From Simmondsia chinensis (Eukaryota; Streptophyta; Magnoliopsida; Caryophyllales; Simmondsiaceae), in contig JAGTTD010000011.1 in the NCBI GenBank assembly GCA_018398585.1, positions 7,253,001-7,317,000 on the forward strand: DNA of 64,000 bases, written 5' to 3'. Shown piece by piece: positions 21,479 through 32,207 of the stretch; positions within the stretch are counted from its first letter, which is position 1; every line of letters starts with the position of its first letter. Both the position numbers and the translations under genes were made by a program. The notes under the pieces were generated by a model that saw only the letters and a list, made by a program, of their open reading frames with translations, was not told the DNA's origin and did no database searches.

Positions 21479-21920
21479 TGATACAATACTATGTAGAACC
21501 TAGCTTAAATCAATGGGTACTCAAGCGATTTAGGGCTAAGGGGAAGTAACGGCTGCCCCTTTGTGTATATTTGTATATATTTATAGATAAAATCACTCCA
21601 AAAATAGAGGATTACAAGGGTAAAGAATGGGGGAGAAGACATAGAATTTCGGGTATTGGGGAGAAAAAGATAAATACACTTGATCAACATAAGAAAAACC
21701 CTAATTCTAACTAATCTTTATCTATATATAAACAAAATACCTAGAGAAAATATCTTAAAATATCTTAGCAAAATATCTATGGCTGATATGGCATAAAGCC
21801 GTTGCTGCTGTTGCTGGGCATGACACCAATTGCTGAAATTAAAGATGCGCAATGGGTTGGATTGGTGCTTGGAGGGTGACTAGGAGTGACGCCAAGGTTT
21901 GAGGAGTTATGCCTGTATCA
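21479..21920 (-). repeat. Chromovirus 3' LTR
   Basis: 442 bp, TGATACAA...TGTATCA on the plus strand. It pairs with 26469-26901. The purine tract of the minus strand lies immediately to its right. Confidence 0.92.
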
Positions 21921-21929
21921 ATGCTGCCC

Positions 21930-23400
21930 CCTTGAGATGATTTAGGGAAATGGAGCTGGAAGTCATGTAGGTACTCCCAGGTAGCATCATCAACACTCTG
22001 GCCAACCCATTGGACAAGAACTTGAGCAGTGTAATTCTACTGCGCTTGACCAAACGGCGATCCAGAATTTCAGCGAGCTGAGGCAGAGGAACAGTGGGGG
22101 GCCAAGTGTCAGGTAGTGGGGTGCCGGTGGCAGGAACGGAGAAGCAACATTTGAGTAGAAATACGTGAACGGAGTGATAGATAGCGGCATGATGTGGGAG
22201 ATGAAGCTTGTAAGAAACGGCATCTATGCGATCCAGGATGCAGTAAGGGGCGAAGTATTGGGTGCCAGTTTAAGGAAACACCTGGCCTCTACACTTTGTT
22301 GGCAGTAAGATTGGAGTTTGAGACATACATATTTGTCTATCTGAAATTCTCTATCAGTGCGTTGGCAATCAACCAGCTGTTTCATTCGATTCCGAGCGCG
22401 CAGAAGATGGTGGTGAAGGCGACTGAAGATTTCTTCCCGAGCTGTCAAATTGTGATCTACTGCCTCAATCGGGGACTCACTTGGTAAGTAAGAAAGATGG
22501 ATGGGAGGGGCTCTCTATGCTCAAATGGTGAAGCTTGAGCAAAGGAATGGAAGGTGGTGTTATACCACCATTCTACCAAGGGAAGCCAGCGGGTCCATTG
22601 GCGAGGGCGTTCACTCACCATGCATCATAAGTAGGTCTCTAGACAGTGGTTGAAGACCTCTACCTGACCATCAGACTGTGAATGATAGGTTGAGGTGTGT
22701 GCCCAGGCGGGAAAATAGTTCACCGCAAACGATTCTTGTGAAGATGGGGTCCCGATCACTGATGATTGTCTCTGGCAACCTGTGTAGGTGGTAGACTTGA
22801 TCTAAGAAAAGATGAGCAACCATGATAGCCGAGTAAGGATGGGCGAGAGATAGAAAGTGCGCATATTGGTAAGACGGTCAATGACCACCAAAATAACAAA
22901 GTAACCCTCGGATGGCAGCAGTCCCTCGATGAGGTCCAGAGATATGCTATTCCAAATTGATGTTGGGACAAGAAGGGGTTGGAGGAGTCCTGCTGGTGCC
23001 ACGGTTTCATGCTTGTTTTTTTGGCAGACTACGCATTGGCAGATGTATTTGGCAATGTCATGGCGGAGACCCTTCTAGTAGAACAGAGGTCTAACTCAAT
23101 GGTAAGTGGCATCAATTCCCGGATGGCTGCCTTAAGCGGAGTTGTAAAGCCAGAGAAGAATGTCTTGGCGGAGAGAGGGGTCGTTGTTGACAACAAGTCT
23201 GCCGTTGTAATGGAGGAGCCCTTGGCCCCAAGAATACCGCGGGTGAGAAAGAGGCTTTGCTTCCTTGTAAGAAATAATGCGTGCAAGGGCTTTGACCATG
23301 AAGCAATCAACCATGTCATAAAATCTGAAGAAATGGAGGATAACACCATACATAGAACCTCGGTTCCAGAAAGGCAAGAGAAAGCGTCGACTGCTCGATT
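21930..23400 (-). pseudogene. Chromovirus integrase with C-terminal chromodomain, broken
   Basis: Reading right to left in several frames: a zinc-binding remnant CQCVVCQKNKHE near 23010-23050; the start of the core at about 22960-22870 (SLDLIEGLLPSEGYFVILVV with the first catalytic aspartate, then IDRLT); and the segment HSQSDGQVEVFNHCLETYL near 22640-22690, where the third catalytic residue belongs. WWYNTTFHSFAQASPFE follows near 22530-22590. Near 21950-22030 the chromodomain end reads VLVQWVGQSVDDATWEYL. Chromodomains of this type are thought to steer integration to heterochromatin. Multiple frameshifts and stops preclude function. Confidence 0.85.
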
Positions 23401-23409
23401 TTCAGAACC

Positions 23410-23770
23410 TTTCTTGTACACGATGTCATAACTGAGGCCTATCAGGCGGGAAAGCCACAAGTGTTGAAGAGAAGAAGTCAGCCATTGCTCAAGTAGGAAC
23501 TTTAAACTCTACTGATCTATGTGGACGGTAAAATGGCGGCCCGTGATATCCTTTTCCCATTGTTCCAAAGCAAAGACTACGGCAAGGAGCTCCTTTTCAC
23601 AAACTGACATGCCCTGATGGCGGGGAGCAGGAGTACGACTGATATACGCCAAAGAATGGCCCTCTTGCATCAAGACCGTGCCAATGCCTGTTCCAGATGC
23701 ATCAGTCTCGATGATGAATGGTTTGGTGACGTCCGAAAAAGCTAATAGAAGAGCTGAAGTTAAGGCTCAC
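23410..23770 (-). pseudogene. Chromovirus RNase H, broken
   Basis: On the minus strand near 23640-23730 the frame reads FIIETDASGTGIGTVLMQEG, the RNase H start with its catalytic aspartate. CEKELLAVVFALEQW follows near 23560-23610 with the catalytic glutamate. GSENRAVDAFSCL near 23390-23420 matches the end of the domain ('N..ADALSR'). It would degrade the RNA of RNA:DNA hybrids during reverse transcription. A stop in the middle (HIDQ*) and joins in different frames show decay. Confidence 0.85.
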
Positions 23771-24951
23771 TTCAAGCAAGTGAAAGCGTTTTCAGCTTCT
23801 AGGGTCCAAAAAGAAGTTATCCTTATGAAGAAAATCTGTGAAGGGCCTGGGGATGATGCCATAGTGAGCAATGAATCTGCAGTAATACTCGGACAACCCT
23901 AAGAAACCGCAAAGTTGTTTCAGGGTTTGAGGGCGTGGTCAATTGGTGACAGCCTTAAGCTTTCTCGGATCAGCTGAGACGCCCTCACCGGAGATGAAGT
24001 GTCCCAAGTATTCTATGTGACAAGCGCAAAAGGTGCACTTGGCACGATTGGCTGTCAAGTGATTGGGCTGAAGAACTCGTATGACTAACTCCAAATGAGA
24101 GATATGGTCTGGCCAAGTTTTGCTAAACACAAGTATATCATTGAAAAATAGTGGACAAATTGTTGGAGATACGATCGTAAAACCTCATTCATCAAGCTCT
24201 GAAAGGTGGAAGGAGCATTGGAGAGGCCAAAAGGCATCATGGTGAATTCATAATGCCCCAAGTGCATTCGAAATGCCGTCTTGGGAATGTCCTCAGTAGC
24301 CATTCTGAATTGCCAGTAACCGGCTTGAAGGTCCAACTTGGAAAAGTAGGAGGCCCCACCCAACTCATCAAGTAACTCCTCGACGATCGGGATAGGGAAC
24401 TTATCCTTAACGGTCATTTTGTTGAGGGCTTTGTAGTCCACATAAAGGTGCCAACTTCCATCCTTCTTCTTAATGAGGACAACCGGTGAAGCGAATGGCG
24501 AGGTGCTGGTTTGAGTCATGCCAGCCTGCAACATTTCTGTGATCATAGAGCCTATGACATCCTTCTCAAATAGCGGATAACGGTATGGTCTGATATTAAC
24601 AGGGTTGTTGCCCTCCTTTAGTGGAATTCTGTGATCAAAGAAGGGCCAAGAAGGCGGCAGTTCTGGCTTGGTGGAAAAAACGTCATCATGTTTGACCAAA
24701 AGTCTTTGCAATTCTGGCGGACAAGATTGAGCAGGCGGTTCCATCTGAACGACAAACAGAGAATGTGAATTCAGAGACGTTGTGATTGAGAGGGCGAAGA
24801 ATGATGCTAGAGTAGAGAGAAGAGAAGACAACTTGCTGTCAATTATTGCCTTTAGCGGAGAGGAACGGATGCCCCAAAGGGTATAACAATGACCCTGAAG
24901 AGTGAACTCCGTCACCGAAAAATCCCAAGTGACCTCGCCAAGGGTGCGCAA
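23771..24951 (-). pseudogene. Chromovirus reverse transcriptase, frameshifted at the active site
   Basis: An open stretch of 288 codons (24951-24085) covers the end of the protease linker and most of RT: DGSWHLYVDYKALNKMTVKD, FPIPIVEELLDELGGASYFS, KLDLQAGYWQFRM (first catalytic aspartate), MMPFGLSNAPSTFQSLMNEV. At about 24140-24155, where the Y/F-x-D-D box belongs, the frame shifts and the second-frame reading gives F-N-D-I rather than F-D-D-I, so the catalytic site is lost twice over. The reading resumes at 24130-23939 with the RT thumb (FSKTWPDHISHLELVIRVLQ, YLGHFISGEGV). The connection (LCGFLGLSEYYCRFI) follows to about 23770. Confidence 0.9.
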
Positions 24952-24959
24952 CCATTAGA

Positions 24960-25199
24960 TTCCGAGAACCATATCACATCCGGAGAGTGGGATGAGCAAC
25001 ATATCAGAAGTAAAGGGCACATCCATTAAGCTCCATGTAAAGTTATGACATATTCCGGCATAGTAGACCTGCTTACCGTGGCTGGTCGAATGGCGGAATC
25101 AATGGAGTATCCTAGCAGTGGGGAAGGTTGGCATCCAAGAAGTTATGTGTTCTGCCACTGTCTATAAGAATACGGAGTGAATGTTTGTGGCATTGGCCC
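24960..25199 (-). pseudogene. Chromovirus aspartic protease remnant
   Basis: Near 25110-25180 on the minus strand the frame reads ILIDSGRTHNFLD, the retropepsin active-site box (D-S-G) with an arginine where serine or alanine is usual. Downstream sequence is broken by stops. It would have cut the polyprotein. Confidence 0.75.
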
Positions 25200-26404
25200 T
25201 TAACCCTCATTGTTTAGCATTGGGCAATTCCTTCCAATGTGTGAATGGAAATGTGAGGGTCGGGGATCTAGTTCTAATTTAGGCGGAACCGAATCAGTAA
25301 ACGGTTCTTCTTCTTCAGCTTCCAGCCAGAATATCCTGGTGCGATTGCTCATAGGGCATCGATGTCCTGGCGTGAAGCGATCCCTGCAGTAAAAACAGAG
25401 ATTACGAGTACGTATGTCATCGAGTTCAGCTGGGACCAAGCTCAACTGCTCGCAAAGGGCCGGGGGGTTGGGGGGGGGGGGGGGGGGGGGGGGGGGAAGG
25501 GAGGTCGATTCTTATTGCCATTAGGGAGGGTGAGGTGGGGGATTGGTGGGAACCATCAATAGAGGGGTTGGCGAGGGTAAAAGTGGTGTTGACCTCATAG
25601 AGCTCTTGTTGGTTATTTTCTCGAGGTAAGCACAATCGCACTCCTGTTGCTTAGCCAAAGTTACAGCCTCATGCATCGTTTGGGGCTTAAACATTTGAAC
25701 ACTGTCGGATATATTAGCACGTAAAACCCACCTAATATTATGCTGAGTTTTTGCTTCTCAGTTAGCCCACACCTATTCACTAGGGATTCAAATTTGCTCA
25801 AGAACTCGCCAACATTACCCATATGAGGGAGCTTCATGAGCTCTGTGAGGGAGCCGTCATAGGACTTGGCAAATCTCGCCCGAATTCTAGGCGCGTAAAA
25901 CTCCCAAGGCACAACCTCGTCTCTGGGCCACAATTCCTCAAAGGAGTCGTGCCAATCGTGGGTGTCACCCTATAAAGCTACGCTGGCATACATGACGTTC
26001 AAGTCATCGGGGGTTCTATCGATAAAGAAGTACATCTCACAACGATGAATCCACCCCGCCACACCATTTCCACTAAATCTAGGGAAATCAATCTTAGAGA
26101 GATGAGTGGGTGGCTAATAATTACCTCGTGCATTGACGGGAGGCAATGCTCCCATTCCGCTTGCTCGAGGGGAAGGCAATGCCATGGTAGAGACCGGGGC
26201 TGGTGGTCAGAGCCTGTCACTCACCAAATGGGCAATCCCGGCTACTTGCATAGAGAGCCCATTAAAGATCTCCCGCATTTCATCCCAGAAGTCACTAAAC
26301 ATCCTCTCCATAGCGACATGGCGTCGGTCATTGGATTCCCCTGTTTCTCTGATGCTTTCTTCCATCTCTCGCAGCGTCACATGAGCTCTTGTCCTGTTTG
26401 CCAT
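25200..26404 (-). pseudogene. Chromovirus gag relic with zinc knuckle
   Basis: A start codon at 26404 opens MANRTRAHVTLREMEESI. The matrix-like part runs to about 26210. The retrotransposon gag domain follows in other frames (IDFPRFSGNGVAGWIHRCEM near 26040-26100, then VVPWEFYAPRIRARF and KLPHMGNVGEFLSKFESLVN at 25933-25790). A proline-rich stretch caused by a 27-base homopolymer lies near 25470-25500. The zinc knuckle CFYCRDRFTPGHRC follows near 25355-25400. This CxxC...PGHRC form is usual for plant chromoviruses. Frames change at least four times. Confidence 0.85.
25470..25496 (+). repeat. 27-base G homopolymer
   Basis: An uninterrupted run of 27 G, flanked by further GGGG groups (25462-25500), inside the chromovirus gag. 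On the coding (minus) strand it encodes polyproline. It could fold as a G-quadruplex or be a sequencing or assembly length error. Confidence 0.95.
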
Positions 26405-26454
26405 TACCGAAATCCAAACATAGCTCAACAATTGCTAGGGCCGAGGATGGGCTT

Positions 26455-26466
26455 GCTTTGATACCA
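26455..26466 (-). other. Chromovirus primer-binding site
   Basis: The minus strand reads TGGTATCAAAGC, one mismatch from the initiator tRNA-Met type TGGTATCAGAGC, two bases from the LTR edge at 26469. Confidence 0.85.
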
Positions 26467-26468
26467 AT

Positions 26469-26901
26469 TGATACGATACTAAGTAGAACCTAGCTCAAAT
26501 CAATTGGTACTCAAGCGATTTAGGGCTACGGGGCAATATTGGCTGCCCTGTTGTGTATATTTGTATATACTTACAGATAAAATCACTCCAAAATGGAGGA
26601 TTACAAGGGTAAAGAAAGGGGAGAAGACATAGAATTTAGGGTGCGTGGGAGAAGACACTTGATCAACATAATAAAAACCCCAATTCTAGCTAATCCTTAT
26701 CTATAAATAGGCAAAATATCTAGAGAAAATATCTAAAAAATAACTTAGGAAGATATCTATGGCTGACGTGGCGTAAAGCCGTTGCTACTGTTGGTGGGCG
26801 TGATGCTAGTTGCTGAAATTAGGGATGCGCAATGGGTTGGCTTGGTGCTTGGTGGGGTGACTAGGCGTGATGCTAAGGTTTGAGGAGTTGTGCCTGTATC
26901 A
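26469..26901 (-). repeat. Chromovirus 5' LTR
   Basis: 433 bp, TGATACGA...TGTATCA on the plus strand, pairing with 21479-21920. The TSD copy GGCAG follows directly. Confidence 0.92.
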
Positions 26902-26906
26902 GGCAG

Positions 26907-27290
26907 GCATGCGTGCTCTCATGGTTCCCAAAACCTACTTTAGGCCCATAATACTTTACCAAGTGCAAGGAGAATCGATATATAAACTAGATATCCCTTT
27001 ACTATTTTTTCAATGTGAGATTGAGGCAAAAATCTAAAACTTTAAAATTGAAACACTTTACCCCAAATTTTCAACACACATAACTTCAATCGGCTCATAT
27101 GCAAGTAAACTTTATAATAATGCAATTGTTGGTACGAATAATATTTATTAATAAAATCGAAGAAAATCTAGTGCAAGATAAACTTGTGGTTCTAAAGGGG
27201 GTTTAAGGGTTCCAAACGTAATTGCGTTTTTGAAGATGGGTTCTTGAAGGTAATATTGAAGTATTTATGTGGATTAGTGTTTGAATTTTC
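26907..27290. other. Unclassified DNA right of the chromovirus
   Basis: Continuation of whatever the chromovirus inserted into. No coding region is supported. Confidence 0.35.
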
Positions 27291-27293
27291 TTA

Positions 27294-27955
27294 GGCTATG
27301 TTTGGCTATAACTATTAGCTGTTAGCATTTATTGTTTACTGTTAGTTGTTAGCTGATTGATTAGCTGCTAGTTGTTAGCTGATGGGTAATGTATTTAGTA
27401 AATTAAGATGAAAAAGAGGGATAAAATAATAAATAGAATGTGATCACATAGTGTTTAAAAAGCTAAAAGTTAAGGCCATATTTGACAAGTAATTTTTTAT
27501 AGCATTTTTTATTGCTTTTAGCTTTTAACTAGTCAAATAATTAATAGCGTTGTTTGGTAAAAATTTTATTATTAGAATTTTTCATAACATTTAGCTTTTG
27601 AAAAGCAGCTTCTTAAAAGCTAGACAATTTTGTAACTTTTTAAACTCTATATATTTAAATTATATTTATCATTTTACAATAATCCACAAACTTCAATATC
27701 TAGTCTTTTCAAATATATTACCCATTAGCTAACAGCTAACAACTAAATGCTGAACACTAACAGCTAACAACTAAATGCTAATAGCTAACAACTACAGCTA
27801 AACATAACCTTAATTGTTTAGCCTTTGAAAAGCTATTTTTTAAAAACTAAACGCTATGAAAATACTAACAATAAAACTTTTACCAAACAGTACTATTAGC
27901 AGTTTAACTAGTCAATAAGCAAAATGGTATGAAAAATGGCTTGTCAAACATAGCC
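27294..27955 (-). mobile_element. Outer Tourist-like MITE, TSD TTA, split by a related MITE
   Basis: It begins GGCTATGTTTGGC and ends GTCAAACATAGCC, an inverted terminal repeat, and is flanked by TTA at 27291-27293 and 27956-27958. TTA duplications and GGC.. termini are typical of PIF/Harbinger Tourist MITEs. Left arm 27294-27470 carries 'ttagctgttag'-type subrepeats. The right arm is 27813-27955. Comparison with the copy at 28834-29212 shows that this copy lies in the opposite orientation and has been split by the inner copy. Confidence 0.75.
27474..27809 (+). mobile_element. Inner Tourist-like MITE, plus orientation
   Basis: It begins GGCCATATTTGAC and ends AGCTAAACATAACC, flanked on both sides by TTAA. 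Its arms are the reverse complements of the outer element's arms: 27474-27610 pairs with 27813-27955, and 27715-27809 pairs with 27294-27390. That gives the order left-outer, left-inner, right-inner, right-outer expected for a copy inserted in inverted orientation into a relative. Confidence 0.7.
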
Positions 27956-27958
27956 TTA

Positions 27959-28227
27959 GTATTTGATTTACATGTGAATTGTAATCAAATCCATATTCTC
28001 TCTTTATTTTCTATATATTTTTTACGGTTTTGATTTACATGTGGATTATAGTTAAATTTTATCCATATTCTCTTTTTATTTTTTATATAATTTTTTTGGT
28101 TTGAATCTTCTTTTCTGATGTAAAATTTTTTTGGTATGTTTATTTTATTTTATAGGTTCTTTTATAAATTATTTTTGAAATTTTCAAGTTTATATATTTT
28201 GTGGTTATATATATATATATATTTGTT
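27959..28227. other. T-rich spacer, no gene seen
   Basis: AT-rich spacer dominated by T runs and (AT)n. No feature is supported. Confidence 0.4.
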
Positions 28228-28350
28228 TTTTTTAATAATTTTTTTTAACTTGGTAAAGCGAGCGAAGGGGTACACTAGTGGTGATTCGAACCTCGCCGCT
28301 CCTCCTTGGCAACTGGGAATCCAACCACTAGGCTATGAGCCTCAAGCTCA
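28228..28350 (-). mobile_element. tRNA-derived SINE
   Basis: On the minus strand 'tagcctagtggttgga' is a box A-type and 'ggttcgaatcacc' a box B-type polymerase III promoter motif, about 35 bp apart as in tRNA genes. The sequence then runs to an A-rich 3' tail (T-rich 28216-28247 on the plus strand). The acceptor stem does not pair and no CCA-proximal structure is present, so a SINE head rather than a tRNA gene is preferred. No clear duplication was found among the T/A runs. Confidence 0.6.
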
Positions 28351-28833
28351 GTTTTTTTTTTATATATTCTAGTGTGGTCTTGTTTTATAAGGTTTTTATT
28401 ATATTTTTAGACTTTTTGTTTATTTTATGAAATTTATTTTATTATTTTATAATTTTTATTTTCATTTTTCGCGATTACTTGGTTTTTTTTTTCTTGTTTA
28501 TACTTTTAGAATCTTCTTATTATTAGTCGGTTATTGTTTTGTATTCTATACACTTTGTAATATTTCCCCCTTTTCTTTCAGAATTTTCTGTATTTTTAAC
28601 GGACAACTTCTTTTTTTGAGCTTTTTTAAATTTGTATCTTTAGTTATGGTTATCTAGGATATGAAAAAGATAGTAAAGTGTAAATAGTTAGATTTAAAGT
28701 TTTAGCAACTTCTATTCAAATTTGATAATGCGGTAAAGCAAGCAAAAAAAAAAAAAAAAAAAAAAATTTCACGTGAAAGTTTTAATTGGATATGGATATG
28801 AGATTTTGAGATGATATTTTGAGATTTTGATAC
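28351..28833. other. AT-rich DNA with a poly(A) run
   Basis: No gene. A 23-base A run lies at about 28743-28766, perhaps the tail of another retroposon on the plus strand, but no body could be recognised upstream. Confidence 0.35.
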
Positions 28834-29212
28834 GATATGCTTGGCGATCACTTTTGCATAGTATTTTTTTATAATTTTTAACTTTTTAACTAGTCAAACA
28901 GTTAATTATGTTATTTGATAAAATTATGTTGTTGGTTTTTATCTTTTGAAGAGGAGCTTTTAAAAGCTAAACAAATTAACTTTCAACTTTTCAAACACTA
29001 TACAATCAACATCTATTTATCATTTTACCCCTTCTTCTTATCTTAGTTATCAAAATATCATAAATAACCCCACCGATTTTCTATTTTATTTACCTATGTC
29101 TATTTATGTCATTTCACAATAATCAACTAACTTAAACTAGCTAAAAGCTAAACACTAGAGGCTAACAACTAATTTTTAAATATTAAAAGCTAACAGTTAG
29201 AGCCAAACATAG
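28834..29212 (+). mobile_element. Third Tourist-like MITE copy
   Basis: It begins GATATGCTTGGCG and ends GAGCCAAACATAGC, imperfect inverted ends. The left arm matches 27474-27610 (ttaactagtcaaacagttaat; cttttaaaagctaaac) and the right arm matches 27715-27809. It is more diverged than the other two copies, and its duplication is no longer readable. It shows the undisrupted order of the family. Confidence 0.6.
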
Positions 29213-29824
29213 CTATTGCGGTTGAGACATATGCCGAAATTTGTACTTTTAGGTAGATAAAGAAAGGGGTCCCTTTCATTTGGATTCAAATTAATTATTA
29301 ATGTCCCTCAAAGCTCCCTTCTTTATGCACCTTTGGCGTTATCATGTCCATCCAAGACCCATTTTCCCCCATAATAACGGAAAGTATGGTCTAGATGTTT
29401 TGATATTTGAGCAATTATTACTTTATTATTGTGAATTTAATATATATAATAAAATATTTTAAAGCTTGAAATTTTATAATTATAGCATTTTAATTCTAAG
29501 TATAATTAATTTTTGTAAAAATCCAATCAATGTTATATAAATAATATTAATATAATATATAATTACAATAATATATAAGTTATAGCAATAGTTTTATTAA
29601 AAATTTAGAGAATTATGATAAACTATTCATTGAACGATGTTGTAAACTACATAAATATTGCCAAATTTATTTGTAATTTTTGCCTTTTTTAGGGAAAAAA
29701 AATCAAATTCAAATAAAAATGCTAATATATTGTCAAAATCATGTTCTATTTTAGCATTTTTCAACAAAAATTTATTAAATTTTGATAAAAGAGAATTTGA
29801 TTGATAAAATTTTACAACTTTAGG
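29213..29824. other. AT-rich repeat DNA, target of the Athila solo LTR
   Basis: No gene. The last 130 bp (29690-29824) match, in reverse complement, sequence at about 57050-57200 ('ttctattttagcatttt', 'gattgataaaatttta'), so this is part of a dispersed AT-rich repeat that also occurs on the far side of the big Athila element. Confidence 0.45.
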
Positions 29825-30273
29825 GTACCTAATGTATTTTTAAAAGTGTTTTAAAACATTTTACTCGCAAGCGTACAAGTTCTTCGTAGCTAAGTCGGGT
29901 ATACAGGTGCCATATCCTCAGGGAGTCAATATAAAGTTGAATTCAATGTTTATCAAGCCGTTAAGGTTTTTGTGGAGAAAGAGTGAAATACTAAACTAAC
30001 TGAAGTAAAATCGTAAATAGTCAAATCAATCAAGGATAGTTTAGGGTATTAATTAGGGTTAGCCTAAATCGAATCCCATCATTATATTTTATCACAATTA
30101 GAGGTGTGCAAAATATGATTTAAACCGTAATCCAAACTAGACCAAACCGTAACTCACGGTTTAGTTTGGTTAATTTGGTTTATGGTTTGAAAAATTATGG
30201 TTTGGTTTAGAAAATTTTGACTATTAGGATTTACGGTTTAGGTTTGGTTTAAAACCAAACTTAAACCATAAGC

Positions 30274-31545
30274 TGTTGTTGAAAATAGTGAAACGAGACC
30301 GCAGTAAGATGACAACATAATTTTATACATAAAAATACAGAAAAAATTATAGTGAGAACTCAGTACATTACAGTAAAATACTGCTGTAATATACTGCTGA
30401 AAAATACTACTATAAATACTTCAGTAAAATTATTGTAGTAAATATTGTGGCAAAATTGCATTGAAATACTCCAGTGAATTTCAACATAAATACCAGTAAA
30501 AATAGCAACAAAATTGCAGTAACTTTCATTAAAGATTTCAGCAGTAGTATTTAAGGAAAATACCTAAACATAGCGGAAATTGCAGCGAAAAACTGGAGTG
30601 ACCAGAACAGCAAATATATCTAATAACGATAATCAAATAATACCGAAAGAAGGAGAGCAGGTCAGAAAATACCGAAGACACCGTGCCGTGGGAAATGCCA
30701 CTGTTCTAAAAGACGATTTTGCCGCTACTTCGGTGCATACAGCATTACTGGCGGCCGTCCTCCAGGATTAACACGGTACGACCCTTAACGTGCACTCGTT
30801 AATTGCCGGTTAGGAACGCCTCGAACTTTGCCCGAATCAAGAAGAAAAGGATAGAGACTGAACGAAGAAGGAGGAAGAGAGCTCGTTTCCTTTCGCATTG
30901 GAAGATCCCAGAAGATCAATAAAGAAGGTACTGAACCCAAATCGTGGTCAATCAAAAGACGGGTATTTGCAGAAATGATGCACGCCAACTGTTCGATGAA
31001 AGTCCAAATGCAAAAGGTATGGAGTTGAAGAGAGAGAGAGAGGAGCGGCATTGAAAGGCAAAGCAGAAAATTGCAAAGAGGAAAGTGTGGAACTGGATGA
31101 ATATAAACTTAAGTTAACAACCCATGTTCTAAACCTCAAGCTCAATGGTATAAATACAGAAATAATGGCGATTAATGCGGTGCTTCCAACGGCTAGAAAC
31201 GGTTCGTTTGCATTGATATGGATCCCAACGACCATTAATATTTTTCGAGCATTAAAAACGAGCCCAACAACTATTTATCGTAAAATAAATATACCCGGTG
31301 TAAAAAACTTACCCACACCCACACCCGAGCACAGCACGGCGAGCGGGAGGTGTGCGCGCTTGTGGTTCCCACCATTCCTTCACCCAAGGCTTAATTCAAG
31401 TGGACTAAAAACACTCACCCTTATAAACCCAACAACCCCCCTTTAAGTTGTCAATGTGGGATTGGCAAACTTTGTTTTGTATTTACAATGGGGTGGATAC
31501 AACTTTTCCACTAATTTGAATTTAGCTTGTATCATTTTTCTAATA
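30274..31545 (-). repeat. 3' LTR of the non-autonomous copia
   Basis: 1,272 bp, plus-strand reading TGTTGTTG...TTCTAATA, matching 35490-36761. It contains a GA microsatellite (31030-31042) and open frames that are LTR by-products. Confidence 0.9.
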
Positions 31546-31975
31546 ATCCCCCACAAAGGATACAAGCGAAAGAGAAAGAAAGGAATAGATTGGGCAAAGG
31601 GAGTTCTGTTTTTCAGTGCCGATGTCTTGCGACTTGAATCGTCACCTAGTGTAACCCAAGTTTAGGACCAACATCTTGCAACATGACTTTCATCTTCTAC
31701 CTCACAAGAGGTTGTATAGTCGTCCACTTGGACACGTACCGAACTCCAGATCTCGGCAACTCCCGCGGTTTGGTGGGTTTAATCGGCCATGCGCTCGTCC
31801 TGGATATTCATAGGCGCTCTAGAAGGCAAGTCTTAATCCTTCATAGGGAGCGGCCAGACTCCCACACCTATATAGGTGGATCCCATCAAGTGTGTGTTAC
31901 CGCACACCACCAAACATATGGATATGGGTCCATTAAGAGCTAAAGCTCAACCTTACCCCTGGTAACATACAGACA

Positions 31976-32104
31976 GCGTCCTGTCATGTGCAAGTCATGC
32001 TCACACCGCCAACATACGGCATTTGACCCGTCTCCAAACAGTGTCCGTCATGTGCAAGTGACGCTTACACCGCCAACACACGGCATTGGACCCGTCTCCG
32101 CACT
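31976..32104. repeat. Two-copy 64-bp tandem repeat
   Basis: Two adjacent units share 'gtcatgtgcaagt', 'cttacaccgccaac' or 'ctcacaccgccaac', and 'gacccgtctcc'. They lie between the RNase H remnant and the polypurine tract of the copia element. Confidence 0.85.
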
Positions 32105-32207
32105 GTCACACCGTAGGGAGGGACAACATAAAGCACAGTTAATATCTTGAATGAAACTATGACTTTTCACATTGAACCTGATAAGCCCTGGTTGGATACA
32201 TCATAGT

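Larger units (their letters stand above)
21479..26901 (-). mobile_element. Full-length decayed Ty3/gypsy chromovirus, TSD GGCAG
   Basis: The two LTRs (21479-21920, 26469-26901) both read TGATAC...TGTATCA on the plus strand. The exact 5-bp duplication GGCAG lies at 21474-21478 and 26902-26906. On the minus strand the order is LTR, primer site, gag, protease, RT, RNase H, integrase, chromodomain, polypurine tract (complement of 'tgctgcccccttgag'), LTR. This is gypsy order, and the terminal chromodomain places it among chromoviruses, probably near the Reina group (inference). The LTRs differ at roughly a tenth of positions by eye, so the insertion is old. All coding regions carry stops or shifts. 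Confidence 0.93.

Noticed and set aside
22979..23431. Plus-strand frame of 150 codons
   Set aside because: It is the antisense shadow of the chromovirus integrase/RNase H relic, whose minus-strand reading contains conserved motifs.
26045..26461. Plus-strand frame of 138 codons
   Set aside because: Antisense shadow of the chromovirus gag on the minus strand.
28250..28345. A tRNA gene on the minus strand
   Set aside because: A- and B-box motifs are good, but acceptor and anticodon stems do not pair convincingly and an A-rich tail follows, so a SINE is preferred.
31051..31446. Plus-strand frame of 131 codons, partly repeated at 36381-36662
   Set aside because: It lies inside the two LTRs of the non-autonomous copia; repetition reflects the LTR pair and only part of the frame is kept in the second copy.
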